Positions 22,006-33,471 of a DNA stretch of 64,000 bases are shown here, piece after piece. Source of the stretch: Siphonodentalium dalli. Its lineage: Eukaryota; Mollusca; Scaphopoda; Gadilida; Siphonodentaliidae. Position numbers and translations under genes: made by a program. Location of the stretch: the NCBI GenBank assembly GCA_032622095.1, contig CP136066.1:97115319-97179318 (forward strand), in the 5' to 3' direction. Below the pieces are notes generated by a model. That model searched no databases. It was not told the origin of the DNA and worked only from the letters and a program-made list of their open reading frames with translations. Each line of letters begins with the position of its first letter. Positions within the stretch are counted from its first letter, which is position 1.

Positions 22006-23127
22006 TCAGGATGCTCCATCTCTTCTCGGCGACACTTTAACAATATTTTTTTTTAAAGACATGTTTGCATTATTTCTTCTGAAAAAAAAGAAGAAAAAAC
22101 ACTGAACAGACATCTGGTGTTATAAATTAAAAGGTGTTTTAAAAGATTTATACTTCCGATATATCAAGTTTAATAATGTTGTATTTTGTGCCATTTTAGC
22201 ATCGTGTATAATGATCCGACAGTAGTAGGCCCTATCTTCACTCATTTGGAACCTCAACATGTCAACAGTGCCACATGGTCATCTTTCCATGTAAAGTTTG
22301 GAACCTGTAGTAATAGTGTTGAATTTGTGTCGGGTATAAAGATCTGTGGTCATTGTAACTTTAACCTGTTTGGGCCTCAGTCCACTTAAACAATACCACA
22401 TGGTCAGCTTTCAGAACAAAAATATTTCCAGCTTTATGTCAGGATATATCCTGGCACGACAAATTGTTATTTGCTTGACTATTTCATCACAAGAATTATC
22501 ATGCATGTAGAAAAAATTAGTAGTTCTACTGTGATTCTCGGCATTCAATACCTTGTCAATCAAAAGCTTTATTGCTGCTTTCAACAACCTGCCAGTTGAG
22601 TAGCAATGAGCCGCTTGCATTTTAATTTGGTTTCTGTATGAAGCTTCAATGTTCCTGCTTCTTGTCTCATGTGCAAGGAAATGGCTACTTTTCAGTGACA
22701 AAAATACAAATTTCTCTACAACTGAGCGATCCATGGTCGCCCCGTCGCGTTATGTGTTTCTCAAAACGGCGTCATTAATTTTCCCTTTTGTGGAAACCCC
22801 GAGTACAGAAAGGGGTAAATAATAAATTTCTGTTTGGAGGACCAGTTAATAGATGCTTCTGTCAGTAGGCAAAAAGTGTTTTCCTAATTTTCGGACAGGA
22901 AATGTTACTATGTTTAGAACATTGCAACATTTTTATTAAAAATCTCTTTCAAAAACAATATTAAGGGAAATATATGAAACAAATGTTTCTCTTGTGTTTT
23001 TTAGAGTAATACTGCTAATTGATATTAAAAAAAAAGTTTCCTAGAAATATTTTGTTGAAAGTGTTGCCGGAAAGATATTGAGCATCTATAATAAGCTTTA
23101 ACCCTTTTTTTATTAAATACTTATTGA
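22006..23127. other. Unassigned sequence
   Basis: No gene recognised. Open frames at 22186-22389 and 22411-22734 show no familiar motif. After TTTTAG at 22194 the frame HRV-stop would fit phase 0 as an alternative last SPTLC2 exon, but it is only three codons, so support is negligible. Confidence 0.4.
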
Positions 23128-23345
23128 CAAGCAGGTCCCTTAGGAAATGTTCAGATGATAAGTTCAACAAACAACCATCATTTGTTGAAATTATTGTCTG
23201 AACATTCCCACCAATAATTAGGAATCGTTCTGTAATTGTATCATCTGTTTGTCTGTCTCCCATCTGTTTAGATTTCATGAACACCTCTCCAAATGAATAA
23301 TAGACCGCTCCAGTATTTACTTTTATAACTGAATGGGAGAATCCC
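23128..23345. repeat. Dispersed repeat, copy 3
   Basis: Same family as 21775-22005. It contains the inverted pair 'AATGTTCAGATGATAAGTT' and 'ATTATTGTCTGAACATT' as a small hairpin at its left end. Confidence 0.6.
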
Positions 23346-23456
23346 TTTTGTAAATTTAAGGGTTAATATTCATCGTTTATTCCTTTAATTGCTGAATGCA
23401 GTTTCTCATTTAGTTCTAATCTATAATAATTCATTCTTAGTGTATAGGAATGCTCT

Positions 23457-24693
23457 TTCATGACGGGAGCTGCGCTGGTGTAGCATTAACCATTCCATGT
23501 CTGGAGCTTCCAGAAATCTTTTTAAAACCCTGTGTCAAATGCATTCTCTTTTATACATTGGCCTAACAATATTTAACTTGACCTTGCAAACCAGGCATAT
23601 CCCTCCCTATGGGAGAATTAGCATATATAAGAGAATGCATGGCCCCCGGATCTTTAGTGCTCTACCAGCGCATCTCCCGTCATGAAAGGGTTAAACATCA
23701 TGTGTCAGTGCATACTCTTATATATGCGAGTCTCCCATAGGGAGCCTCAGATATATAAGAGAATGCACTGGCTTACAAGGCCATGGTAAATATTGTTAGG
23801 CCAATGTATTCTCTTATACATGGGAGGCTCCCTATGGAAGACTTGCATATATAAGGCCTAAAAAATTAACCATGTTTCTGCTAACCTGACCGACCCATGT
23901 CCAAAACCGCCGACCGTCATTATTTTATGCTGAATTTCAAAAAAAAAACAAAAAACAAATATTAAAAAAAATAAAATTCAAATATTTTTTGTTTATATTG
24001 TCTATACGGAAACATCTTAAGCCTATAATGTGATGTTTCTATGTTCTGTAATACCCTTTGAGCTAGATTATTGCCAAAAACTGTTCACCCAAAATAACCC
24101 TTGGAAGTTGTGAACAGTTCAAACTGCACATAGATCTCATATTCTCAGGACAATAATTTTATTGAATACTAACAAAGGAAATCCAGCCAAAATATCCAAT
24201 TGGCTATATCTATCTTATTATGCTGTTTCAATAATGTACACAATGTACACATAAAATAATATCATTATCTTTGGACCACTAAATTATATTAAAGGTCAGT
24301 CTGGGAAAAATATCAAGGAAATCAGGAATACAATCAGTTAGGACTCCATTTATTCTAAATCTTATTTTAATATGACAGACATGAATGTCCATGTGTGTGG
24401 GTAGATATTGTTGAACGTAAACATTAAGTTGAACAAGCAGTATTCCGTTTATTTTGAAGTATGTGTGTGGGATAATATCTGTCCAACGAAATCACAACTT
24501 TTTGGAAATTGGACTGATTTCGCTTGATCCCGAAGGTAGTACAAAAAATTAAATTAAAATAAAAATTAAATTAATTCCCTACCTACCTACCCTACAATGG
24601 AGGGGTCCCGTTAGCAGAAACACTGATAAATTATTTTAGGCCCAAGAGAATGCTATGGCAACAGGGTTTTCGCAAAAATTCAGTAAGCTCCAG
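23457..24693. mobile_element. Two hairpin-family elements in tandem, the second split by a PIF-like insertion
   Basis: The first copy (about 23457-23690) runs from TTCATGACGGGAGCTGCGC through 'CATTCCATGTCTGGAGCTTC' and has one hairpin shortened. The second begins after GTCATGAAAGGGTTAA with a hairpin at 23705-23770. Its second hairpin is interrupted at 23854 by the element 23855-24642 and continues at 24646 with AGAGAATGC, then 'AAGCTCCAGTCATGGAAGTG' to about 24690. Confidence 0.75.
23855..24642. mobile_element. PIF/Harbinger-like element (788 bp) inside a hairpin element
   Basis: The ends are GGCCTAAAAAATTA and TTATTTTAGGCC. Next inward are 'GTTTCTGCTAACC' at the left and 'CCCGTTAGCAGAAAC' at the right. 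The flanks are TAA at the left and CAA at the right (one change). It is homologous at both ends to the larger 42119-44412 element. It interrupts the arm of a hairpin-family copy, so it is younger than that copy. Confidence 0.8.
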
Positions 24694-25225
24694 TCATGGA
24701 AGTGTTAAGATATTGGGGAGATTTATGTTAAAATAACTTCTACCTTCAATCCTCCACCCGTCAGTCATAATAGACCATAATTCTCAGTACCCCAGGTGGG
24801 AAAATATTATCCAGTAATCTGACAACTATGTTGTATTTCTAAGCGAAGTCCATGCAGCATAATACAGCAATTTTGTTAGATTTCAATGAGACACAAAACG
24901 TTTAAACATATTTTATTTGTTCATAAATTGATTTATGACAAAAGGGATTGCAGGACAAGTTCTATAATCACTTGGAATACCCTCCTCTCCCTAGACACAG
25001 AACATGCCAATAAAGTCACCGTAAAATAATGCCACTACTCATGAGTAATTCAAACATAGTGTTATGGTGGATTTTATAAAAAAACTATAGTTCTACGATT
25101 AGCCACTATCTCCCGCCACATTGAAAAATATATATTTTTTGACGGCCAAAGTTAGGACTAAATATTCAATATAATATATAGCAGAGAGAGAAACTATCTA
25201 ATGATTCATTTATAGGATTGTTCAG
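24694..25225. other. Unassigned AT-rich sequence
   Basis: No gene or bounded element recognised. Confidence 0.5.
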
Positions 25226-25275
25226 CAATGTTCAACAAAGAGCCTAAAGCTCTTTGTTGAACATATATAAGCTGA
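25226..25275. repeat. Short perfect hairpin
   Basis: The arms ATGTTCAACAAAGAGC and GCTCTTTGTTGAACAT (16 bp) flank the loop CTAAA. The outer 'TTGTTCAGCA' is also partly mirrored. Confidence 0.7.
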
Positions 25276-25779
25276 GCATTTCTACAAATGAATTAATGGG
25301 AATTAAGTAACTATGGCCCAATGGGTATTCAGTTTTCAAAGATGTACATAGTCCGGATTATGGGTAACTTTTTATTTTTTATGAAAACAAGTTTGTTTTT
25401 CATATAGATTCTATTGTATAAAAAAAAACATGTAGCATGCTTGATCCTAGGCATGCTATCTGAAAGAAATATATTTTTATACAGCATTCTCTGCCCATTT
25501 ATATATTGTTTCCTTTCAATCTAACATATTTTTATTTATCTTTGTTAATTTTTCTTTTCAATGAATTAGACAGATATAGAGAATATGAAATGAGTATTTC
25601 TCTCTTCTGTAATTTATGAAATGAGTCTTAAGAATTTTCCGTTTTGTCGAACCTTTGGCCAAAGGATAATTCAAGACAAGTTTAATAAATTTCATATGAG
25701 AGGAACACAAATTTCATATTCTATTTATCATATGAAGAGAAGGTGTTATTAGTTACTAGTTACTAACTAATAACACCTG

Positions 25780-25997
25780 TACAGTAATGCTCTAATTAAT
25801 CGACTCCTTAACCACAGCAGAATTATGGGTAACTTTTCAGGATTTAGTCGGGAAATATGGCTTGTTGCCATTCATCGGAAAGCTCTCCCCGAGAGCTTTC
25901 CGATGAATGGCAACAAGCCATATTTCCGACTAAATCCTGAAAAGTTACCTATAATTCTGCTGTGGTTAAGGAGTCGATTAATTAGGGCATTACAGTA
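25780..25997. mobile_element. Palindromic TA-flanked MITE, copy 2
   Basis: Same family as 20438-20654, a near-perfect fold-back with 'TTGCCATTCATCGGAAAGCT' arms and tip CTCCCCGAGAG. Another hairpin (GGTGTTATTAGTTACTAG and complement) lies immediately upstream at 25731-25778. Confidence 0.85.
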
Positions 25998-26221
25998 GTT
26001 ATGAAATACCCAAAGCCCAATAAAAGGCACATGTCATATGATAAAGTAATATATAAATTGTAAATGCAATAGAAATAACATTGTAAAATTGATATGTCAC
26101 TTGTAATTTATAGATAGATAGCTTTATAAACAAAAATCCATACTATTTAAAGAAACAAACCCTAGAATGAAAATATAAATGTAAATATTAATAATTGCAA
26201 ACATTTTGCCTTTGACAAATA

Positions 26222-29200
26222 AGTCTGTGGGCCAATTCTCATAAAGCCTCTAGTTTAGAAGTTGGCTGCACCCCTCCTCCAACAAAGGTTTTTATATTTC
26301 AAATTAAAGGTCATTATATGATGCATCCGATTTTGCTTGTTGCCCGCTTCAGAATGTGTCCCAAAGTATATTTTTCAGGGAATACATCTCCTATCCCTAA
26401 AGTAAAATAACAATTTCTTTGAGTACAAGTGTCGGCGTATAGAAAAATGACTGCGGGTATAAAGTGAACAAGACATCGTTTATATTAAGTATAGATCACC
26501 ATAAAACAACATGTGATACAACACTGGACCAATATATAAGCTAGTTCGAAAAAAATGCGATAAATATTATGAAATTGCGAAAAATTGCTTGGATTTTGAA
26601 AAATAGTGTCACATATAATTGGCTATAACTTGTGACACACATGGGCTATTGACAGGCAACATATCTAAAAATTTGCACCAAGGACCTAGCAAAACAATTT
26701 GGATGATGGAATGCCAATTATATTTCGGTAAAAATGCGCTGTGGGCATAAACTTAACCCCACCCCCTAAAATACAATTTCTTAGAAAAATGCATTGTATA
26801 GTTTACACTTAGAATGCCGCATTTGGGGGGAAATTGTGAAAAATGGTAATTTTTACTAATTTCTCAAAATTTTACAACATTGTGAATAAATTTTGATATG
26901 GGTATGGAAAAATCACATGAGGATACTGGTCTAGAATTTGTAAATTCATAAAACCTCACATGATAACTTTTTTGTCAACTATTTCATATTTTTTCAATTT
27001 TTATTTCAATTTTTGTGCAAAGCCATATATATATATATATTTCAACTGGTCACATATGGCTAGGCTGATGAGTGAGACTCACGTTTACTGGGAGTTATTT
27101 TCTTATTTTGTGGTGCATTTTGGGACAATAGACACAAATGACGATATATACAGCTTCGGACACTTCATATTTAATAATTGTTTTAAGATGGCGTCCAACA
27201 CGGCCACCAACATCGAAGATTTTCAAACTTACCGACACAAATTTAACTGGGTTCGTCGTATGGGTATAATGAATTGTTCATTAAGAAATGCATTCACTGG
27301 TGCTCTTCAACAAACTAAAGAACTCTAATATCTTGTCTCAACTCAGTTATTGTGATGAGTAATTCATTGACGAAAATGCCCAAAAACTGTGCTCGTCCTC
27401 AGGGTAGCCATTTAAGTCAAAATTGGTACTACTTCAGTTATTCCATGCAGATATCCTCACATTTCATACACCAGTACATCCTGACATGTCGGCGGCCAAA
27501 TAACAATTCGCATGAATCATTGTAGCCAATTACAAATCGCAGTAGATCCATAACTGCATTTGGATAGGGATGAAGTGTCATCGATGCGTTGTTGATGTGT
27601 AGGCTTTCGGGTCCCTCACGCAGCGACCACCGATGGCCGTCATGTAAAAACCAATCCCTTATAATCCCATGCACCCATATATCTCATGCACGGTAACTAT
27701 GCTTTCTATACCAGTACTTCTGTTGTGGTGTCATTTTAGCCAGACATTGAGGGAGACAACCAGAACCCCCATGGCTTGATTATATATTAGCGCTGGCGGA
27801 TGGTCCGGGCCACCCGAGGCGATCCAATACACTGCATGTCAAAAGGTTCAGTACTTTATAGGATTTTTAGGAAAAATTTTGACTCTATTTAGCTGTTATG
27901 GTTCTGCCTAGCTTGTGGGTATATATTCTGGGTCATCTGAAATCATTTGGATTTGTTAACAATCCGAAGATTATAATAGTAGCATGGCGTTGATCTATGC
28001 TACGAACCCGACGGGCATGAAAGCGACAATGAGAGTGGACTGGCCGATCATGATTACGCCGGAATCTTGCTTCATCATTAGTTATAGATTCATTCTTATG
28101 CATGTGCATCTTGGTGCTGACCATTCCAGCTCTGTATCCAGGGGATAACATTATTTACATGACACTCAAACGGGCAATGGGTAAAGGGACATACTTTAGG
28201 GACAACTCATATCGCTATGCCTAGTGTTGTTATCATATAACCATAAACATGTATCTCGTGCATTATAGACGGGCTATGGTTATATATGCCACACAACGTA
28301 GGGCTATATATGGAGCCCAAGTTGCATAGTGTTGTAAGGACATGGCATTCCAGAATTGGCGAGTTATTGTGCCAAGTAGTTGCCTGATAGTTTGCACGAA
28401 AAACGTGTTGCTTCAGAAGTCTTCATTTGGTGTTATTGTTCTCGTTTTACAACAGGAGAATTTTTTTGTTGTAATTCGTCAACTTGAATACATGTCGGCT
28501 TGTCACATAAACCACATACAAATTATTGGCAGGATGTAAGTGGGTCATCATTGATAATAGTAGATTGTTGAAGTTGTTGCATAGTATGCTACATTGCACT
28601 TCTTTTTCAGAATAAGTTATTATGCTACCCTTTTCTTGCAACCCGAGAATACAATCCTGGTATTCAGGCAAGGCTTCACATATTCTGTGTCCATGACACA
28701 GTTCCAGACAATGCCAATATTTATCAGGTGGTGATAACAGACTCCTTGACATGCTTCTATTTTTTCGTGAATGGTCGAGTGCATAATCTACATGCTGTTT
28801 CAAAAACACTGAATTATGTTTGCCATTGGGTCGAATGTCACGTGATACGGTCCGTGAATGTCGACGTTCGCTTAAAGTTAGTTCCTGATATCTTGCTAGT
28901 ATGTTACCACGAGGAAGCGGATACAGGTATGCTGTTACATGCAAACAATGCAGCACGCTTCGTGCGGAAGTAAGTTATTGTTTTTTATTCCCATGACGTA
29001 CATGTCGAAATACTAGAATGTTATGGTTCTCGTTGAATAGGAGCTGGGATAATTCTTCATACTGAAAACAAATAGGCTATGTGTCATTTCCGTGAATGAC
29101 ATATCGGACAGTATTGTCCAAGATATTGTCCAAAACCTTGCTTCTAATTCACGAGTTGACGGGCTACGACATTCACAAACACCTATAAAATGAAGCCTAG

Positions 29201-31293
29201 TAACTTAAAAGTCAAAAGCAGTAAAATCTGATGCAAATTTTGTACCAATTTGTGCAATCTGTTAATGTTGACGATGACACTATATATCCTACCAAGTTTG
29301 CATGTGGGCTATATTATAGTGAGCCATAATGTCGTCAATTCGACACACACGTTCTTATGTTGTATAACCGAACACTGGAACACATCTTCTACCGCCAGCA
29401 ACCACTGACTCCTTAAGAAATCACATTAACACATCTTCGTGTGAATTATACCAGTGATTGGCACAGCATACTAACTCCCCATCCTGGTGTGCAATATCCT
29501 GACATGGTCGCTCTTTGATTAAGTCCAACAAACAAGGTCGGATTATACTTCCTCCCGATCTACTGTGACTACTGAGCCTTGGCTGTAAAGATTCATATGA
29601 ATCTAACAAATGATCTTGTTTCACCACAGACTAACCATGTAACGATGTATGTGAGAATGTCTACAATAACCGAAATAGTGTAAATTTTGACGACTCATGA
29701 TGAGCAGAGTGAGAGAACTCAACTTATAGAATAGGAAGTAGTAGCATGCCTTGAAAACTGTTTGGCAACACAATATTATATACTGCAAAAGTCATTTCTT
29801 TATTGGCAAAACATCCTCTATATAACAACTAATTTCGTTAACATAAAATATTTCACCTGAACAGATGTTTACATCAGAGATAGGCAACTTGAAATTGGAG
29901 GCCGGAAATCTGGGCATTCAATTTCTTCAGAAAAATTATATATTTTGATATTACTTTTCTAAACTGACCCAAAAGACATATGTTAGTCATGATTGTTTTA
30001 ATATTTTTCACATTGTCTTGTATCAAGTATTCCCCCAATAAATGAGTATTATAGTCCTTAAGACAATCAATTACTCCTTAGGTTAAATTAAATGAAGCAA
30101 TAGTAGGGTTCTTCGGTTTGTGAACTCATGATTAACAATTCCCTTGTCCCCAGATAACGAACTCAGTCATGTCTGTGGCGGAAAGTGTGAGAAACTTCGA
30201 TTTTGTTGGCCGTTTTGGATGCCATCCTAAACTTATTGTCAAATATGGAGCGTATGTAATGCCATATCTATTGTCAGTTGTGATCACTCACACAACATGC
30301 GCGACACAAATAAGAAAATACCATTCTGTATAACGTAAGTCTTACTCATAAGCCTTTGTAGCCATATGTGTTCAGTTGAAATATATATATATATATATAA
30401 TCTTTCCATAAAAATTCAAGTAAAGATTGAAAAATATACGAAATAGTTGCCAGAAATGTGATCGTATGAGGTTTTATGAACTTACTGATTCTAGACCAGT
30501 GTTATCGCGAGGTTATACCATAGCCTGTCAAAATTTCATCACAATGTTGTAAGTTTTACATAAATTAGTAAAATTTCTCATTTTTCACAATTATTTTTCA
30601 AATTTTAATCTTAGATCATGTTCAGACACCGTTATTTATAATTCCCTTCATCACTCTCTATACTGTTTCAGTTTATGCTTCTAAAACCAACTTGACATCC
30701 AGCATTCTAAGTGTAAACTACATAATTCGTTTTTCTGCAAAATTTATATTTTAGGGGGTGGGGTTAAGTTTACACTCATATCACATTTTCACAGCAATAC
30801 TCTTGGCATTCCATTATTAAAATCGTTTTGGTATGTCATTGGGGCAATTTTTTAGCCATGTTGCGGATCAATAGCCCATGCTGTTCACAAGTTATAGCCA
30901 TTTATAAGTGACAATGTTTTTAAAAATCCAAGTAATTTTTCGCGATTTCAAAATATTTATCACAATTTTTTCTAACTAGCTCATAAATTGGTCTAGTTTT
31001 GTATCTCATGTCATTTTATAATCATTTCGTATTAATATAAACTATATATTGTGCAGTTTATAACTGCAATATTTTGTTTATGCTCTGACACTTGTACTTG
31101 AGAAAATTTTAATTTTATTGTAGGGGTAAGAGTGGTATTCTCTGAAAAAAACTATTTTGGGACACTTTCTGAAACGGGCAACAAGCAAAATCTGATGCGC
31201 CATATGATTACCTTTAATTTGATATATAGAAACCTTTGTTGGAGGGGGGTGGGTGCAGCCAATTTGAAAAATATTTTGCTTGGCCCACGGACT
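26222..31293. mobile_element. 5.07-kb DNA transposon with very long terminal inverted repeats, decayed
   Basis: The left TIR 26222-27061 and right TIR 30360-31293 are diverged reverse complements along their whole length. Shared landmarks from outside inward are AGTC(T/C)GTGGGCCA, 'CTCCAACAAAGGTTT', 'TTTTGCTTGTTGCCCG', 'GGTTAAGTTTA' (complement side) and TTTCAACTG. The tips pair exactly except one base. Flanks are A/T-rich (AAATA or similar), so the TSD is ambiguous. The 3.3-kb interior holds a coding remnant at 28611-28976. The superfamily is not identified. Confidence 0.75.
28611..28976 (+). pseudogene. Coding remnant with HEEADT motif inside the long-TIR transposon
   Basis: After an acceptor-like CTTTTTCAG the frame reads NKLLCYPFLATREYNPGIQA, later NVDVRLKLVPDILLVCYHEE, then ADTGMLLHANNAARFVRK. 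It ends at a TAA that overlaps a GTAAGT donor. A 'HEEADTRxLLHA' motif is common in uncharacterised animal proteins tied to repeats. I think of a PIN/FEN-like nuclease fold, but that is inference. Here the usual Arg is Gly and the upstream and downstream domains are not evident. An open frame on the opposite strand (28447-28956) covers the same bases and looks like a shadow. Confidence 0.45.
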
Positions 31294-31394
31294 AAAATAT
31301 AGGACTGGCCATGATGTCTTCCTGTTTGTCCCAGCAGCATACAACTCAATAATTAAAGTTGGTTTAATACCAGCAGACTCAGGCCTCAAAAGTT

Positions 31395-31460
31395 CTCGCT
31401 TTTTAGCTCACCTGAGACAAAGTCTCCAGTGGAGCTATAGTCATCACTCCTTGTCCGTCC
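31395..31460. repeat. Left terminus of another bivalve-type HINE/Helitron-like repeat
   Basis: 'TTTTAGCTCACCTGAGAC' followed by its imperfect mirror 'GTCTCCAGTGGAGCTA', then 'CCTTGTCCGTCCGTTG'. This copies the layout (palindrome plus GTCCGTCCG leader) of the elements at 5648, 49359 and 52788. No core or right end follows. Confidence 0.55.
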
Positions 31461-31662
31461 GTTGATCCATCAAGAATCGTCTTCTTCTCCAACTGACTCA
31501 ATCGGGCATGTGATCTTGCATTGATTCTATTATCTGCACAGCTGTCTGTCTTGTCATTATAAAGTAATTAGTTATCTCTATATCTACATTTCTCCCAGAG
31601 ATATTGGGTTGCATCAATGAAGTTTCATCCAGTTTGTTGACTGATATTATTATAGTATTAGT

Positions 31663-31928
31663 ATTAACCCTGTAATGGTGGAAGCTGTGCTGGTACAGTA
31701 TCAAAGACCCTGTTACAGTGCATTCTCTTATATGTGCGAGTCTCCCATAGGGAGCCTCGCATATAAAGAGAATGCATTGGGTTTCAAAGTCAGGGAAATA
31801 TTGTTAGGCCAATGTATACTCGTATATATGCAAGGCTCCCTGTTGGAGACTTGCATATATAAGAGAATGCATTGGCACAGGCTTTTCGCAAAATTTCAGG
31901 AAGCTCCAGTAATGGAACGGTTAGTTAA
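31663..31928. mobile_element. Hairpin-family element, complete two-hairpin copy (~265 bp)
   Basis: TTAA lies at the left (near 31663) and TTAA at the right (31925-31928). The outer arms are CCCTGTAATGGTGGAAGCTG and GAAGCTCCAGTAATGGAACG. Hairpin 1 (31718-31772) has tip GTCTCCCATAGGGAGCC. Hairpin 2 (31805-31877) is a mirror-image copy with tip GGCTCCCTGTTGGAGAC. The spacer contains AAATATTGTTAGGCC. The best intact example of the short class. Confidence 0.8.
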
Positions 31929-32922
31929 CCCACATATCTTTGTTTTATTTGCAAAGTATATGCTTATATACTCATAACAGTGGGGCACAGATGTTTTTCA
32001 TCAATTGAACATGGGGTGGGGGTTTTATTGCCTGTCTGAGTTGGTAGTCTGGCATCCAAATAATGTCCTCTTCTCGCAGATATGCCTGCAGGGGTTGGGG
32101 TGGGGAGATTGCAGATTTGTTCACTGAGATGTAATTTTTTCCCCAAAACCAATTACACATGCTAAAATAATAGACCATTGATCGAGAAGGGGGCTCCTAG
32201 TTTTAATATTTACCCAATATTTATTATTTTTATAACATGATATCATTGGGTGGGTCCAGCTTCTGATGAGGAAAAAATTGTTTGGATAAGTTTCATTGAG
32301 CTAACATGATTGGTGTGGTTATTTAATGTAAACTTTTCCTGATAATATACACTTTTCAGATTTAAACAAATCTTCTGATAAACGTTATTGTAATACAATT
32401 TTTTTGTCTTCGAACAGATGTACACATATGGTGCACATAATGTCAACATCTGAATCTATTACCAGTATCAGGTTTGCTCAAATGGGATTGGTTATTCAAG
32501 ATGGGGCAGACATTGCCGATTTAATACTCTGCACTCAAATTAATTGAATTAAGAATGTGTATGTATGTCAATATGAACACTTTAATTTCTAAGCTGAGTG
32601 TATAGTACTAACTACTTATTTTGAAGTAAATTTGACAAGTACTGACTCATATAGTCTTCAGAGTCTCAGTCTTCACAGTCAGGTGAGCGACTCCACAGTC
32701 AACACTCCACAGTCGTTGACTGTCTTGTATTTCTAAATTGTTTCTCTAAACACTTATATTGAAAAATGCACTACATGTATGCTTGCTATTTTTACCCAGG
32801 TTGTATGTTTTCATTTGAAACAGTTTTATTTTTGAGTGTTGAAATAATAATTGTGAGTCAAGGCCAGATGTATGAAAAGATAAATACATGTATTTTTAGA
32901 TCAGAAGCTTTTTCTGATCATT
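31929..32922. other. Unassigned sequence
   Basis: No gene or bounded repeat recognised. The AT-rich sequence has a short 'ACTCCACAGTC' repeat near 32690-32715. Confidence 0.45.
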
Positions 32923-33400
32923 TAACCCTTTGAGTGCCAGGGGCCGATCTCATCGGCCATAAACCTACAAAATAAGTCAGTTAAAGAATATAAGAATAAA
33001 TTATTAAAATTGTTAAAAAAAAAAAAAAAATATTAGGCCAATGCATTCTCTTATATATGCGAGGCGACCTATGGTCGACTCGCATATATAAGAGAATGCA
33101 TTGGCACAGGGTATATGGGTTGATACAAAAATCGACCTGGGTTAACACTTCCATGACTGGAGCTTCCTGAAATTTTTCGAAAACTGCCAATTGACAAATT
33201 CTCTGATATATGCAAGTCTCCCTTAGGGAGCCTCGCATATATAAGAGAACACATTGGCCTAACAATATTTACCTTGACCGTATAAGCAAGTGCATTCTCT
33301 TATATATGTGAGGCTCCATACGGGAAACTTGCATATATAAGAGAATGCACTTGCACAGGATATTTAATGCTGCACTAGCGCAGCTCTCATCAAGAATGGG
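32923..33400. mobile_element. Two adjacent hairpin-family elements
   Basis: The first (about 32923-33144) starts TTAACCCTTTGAGTGCC and carries one hairpin at 33036-33110 with tip GGCGACCTATGGTCGAC. The second (33143-33400) starts TTAACACTTCCATGACTGG and carries mirror-image hairpins at 33192-33258 and 33288-33354. It ends CAAGAATGGGTTA. So the two tip classes stand side by side. Confidence 0.78.
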
Positions 33401-33471
33401 TTATCCCTTCCAGACTGGAGCTTCCTGAAATTCTCGGACAATCAGTGGTGCTTCTTGCCCTCATCTCTTGG

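Noticed and set aside
22195-22206. Alternative last SPTLC2 exon (HRV-stop after TTTTAG)
   Set aside because: Phase fits, but only three codons support it. Chance occurrence is very likely, and an in-frame stop plus AATAAA lie directly after the 14903 exon.
28447-28956. 169-codon minus-strand open frame
   Set aside because: It lies antisense to the HEEADT frame and has no motif. The sense frame has the recognisable motif, so this is a shadow.
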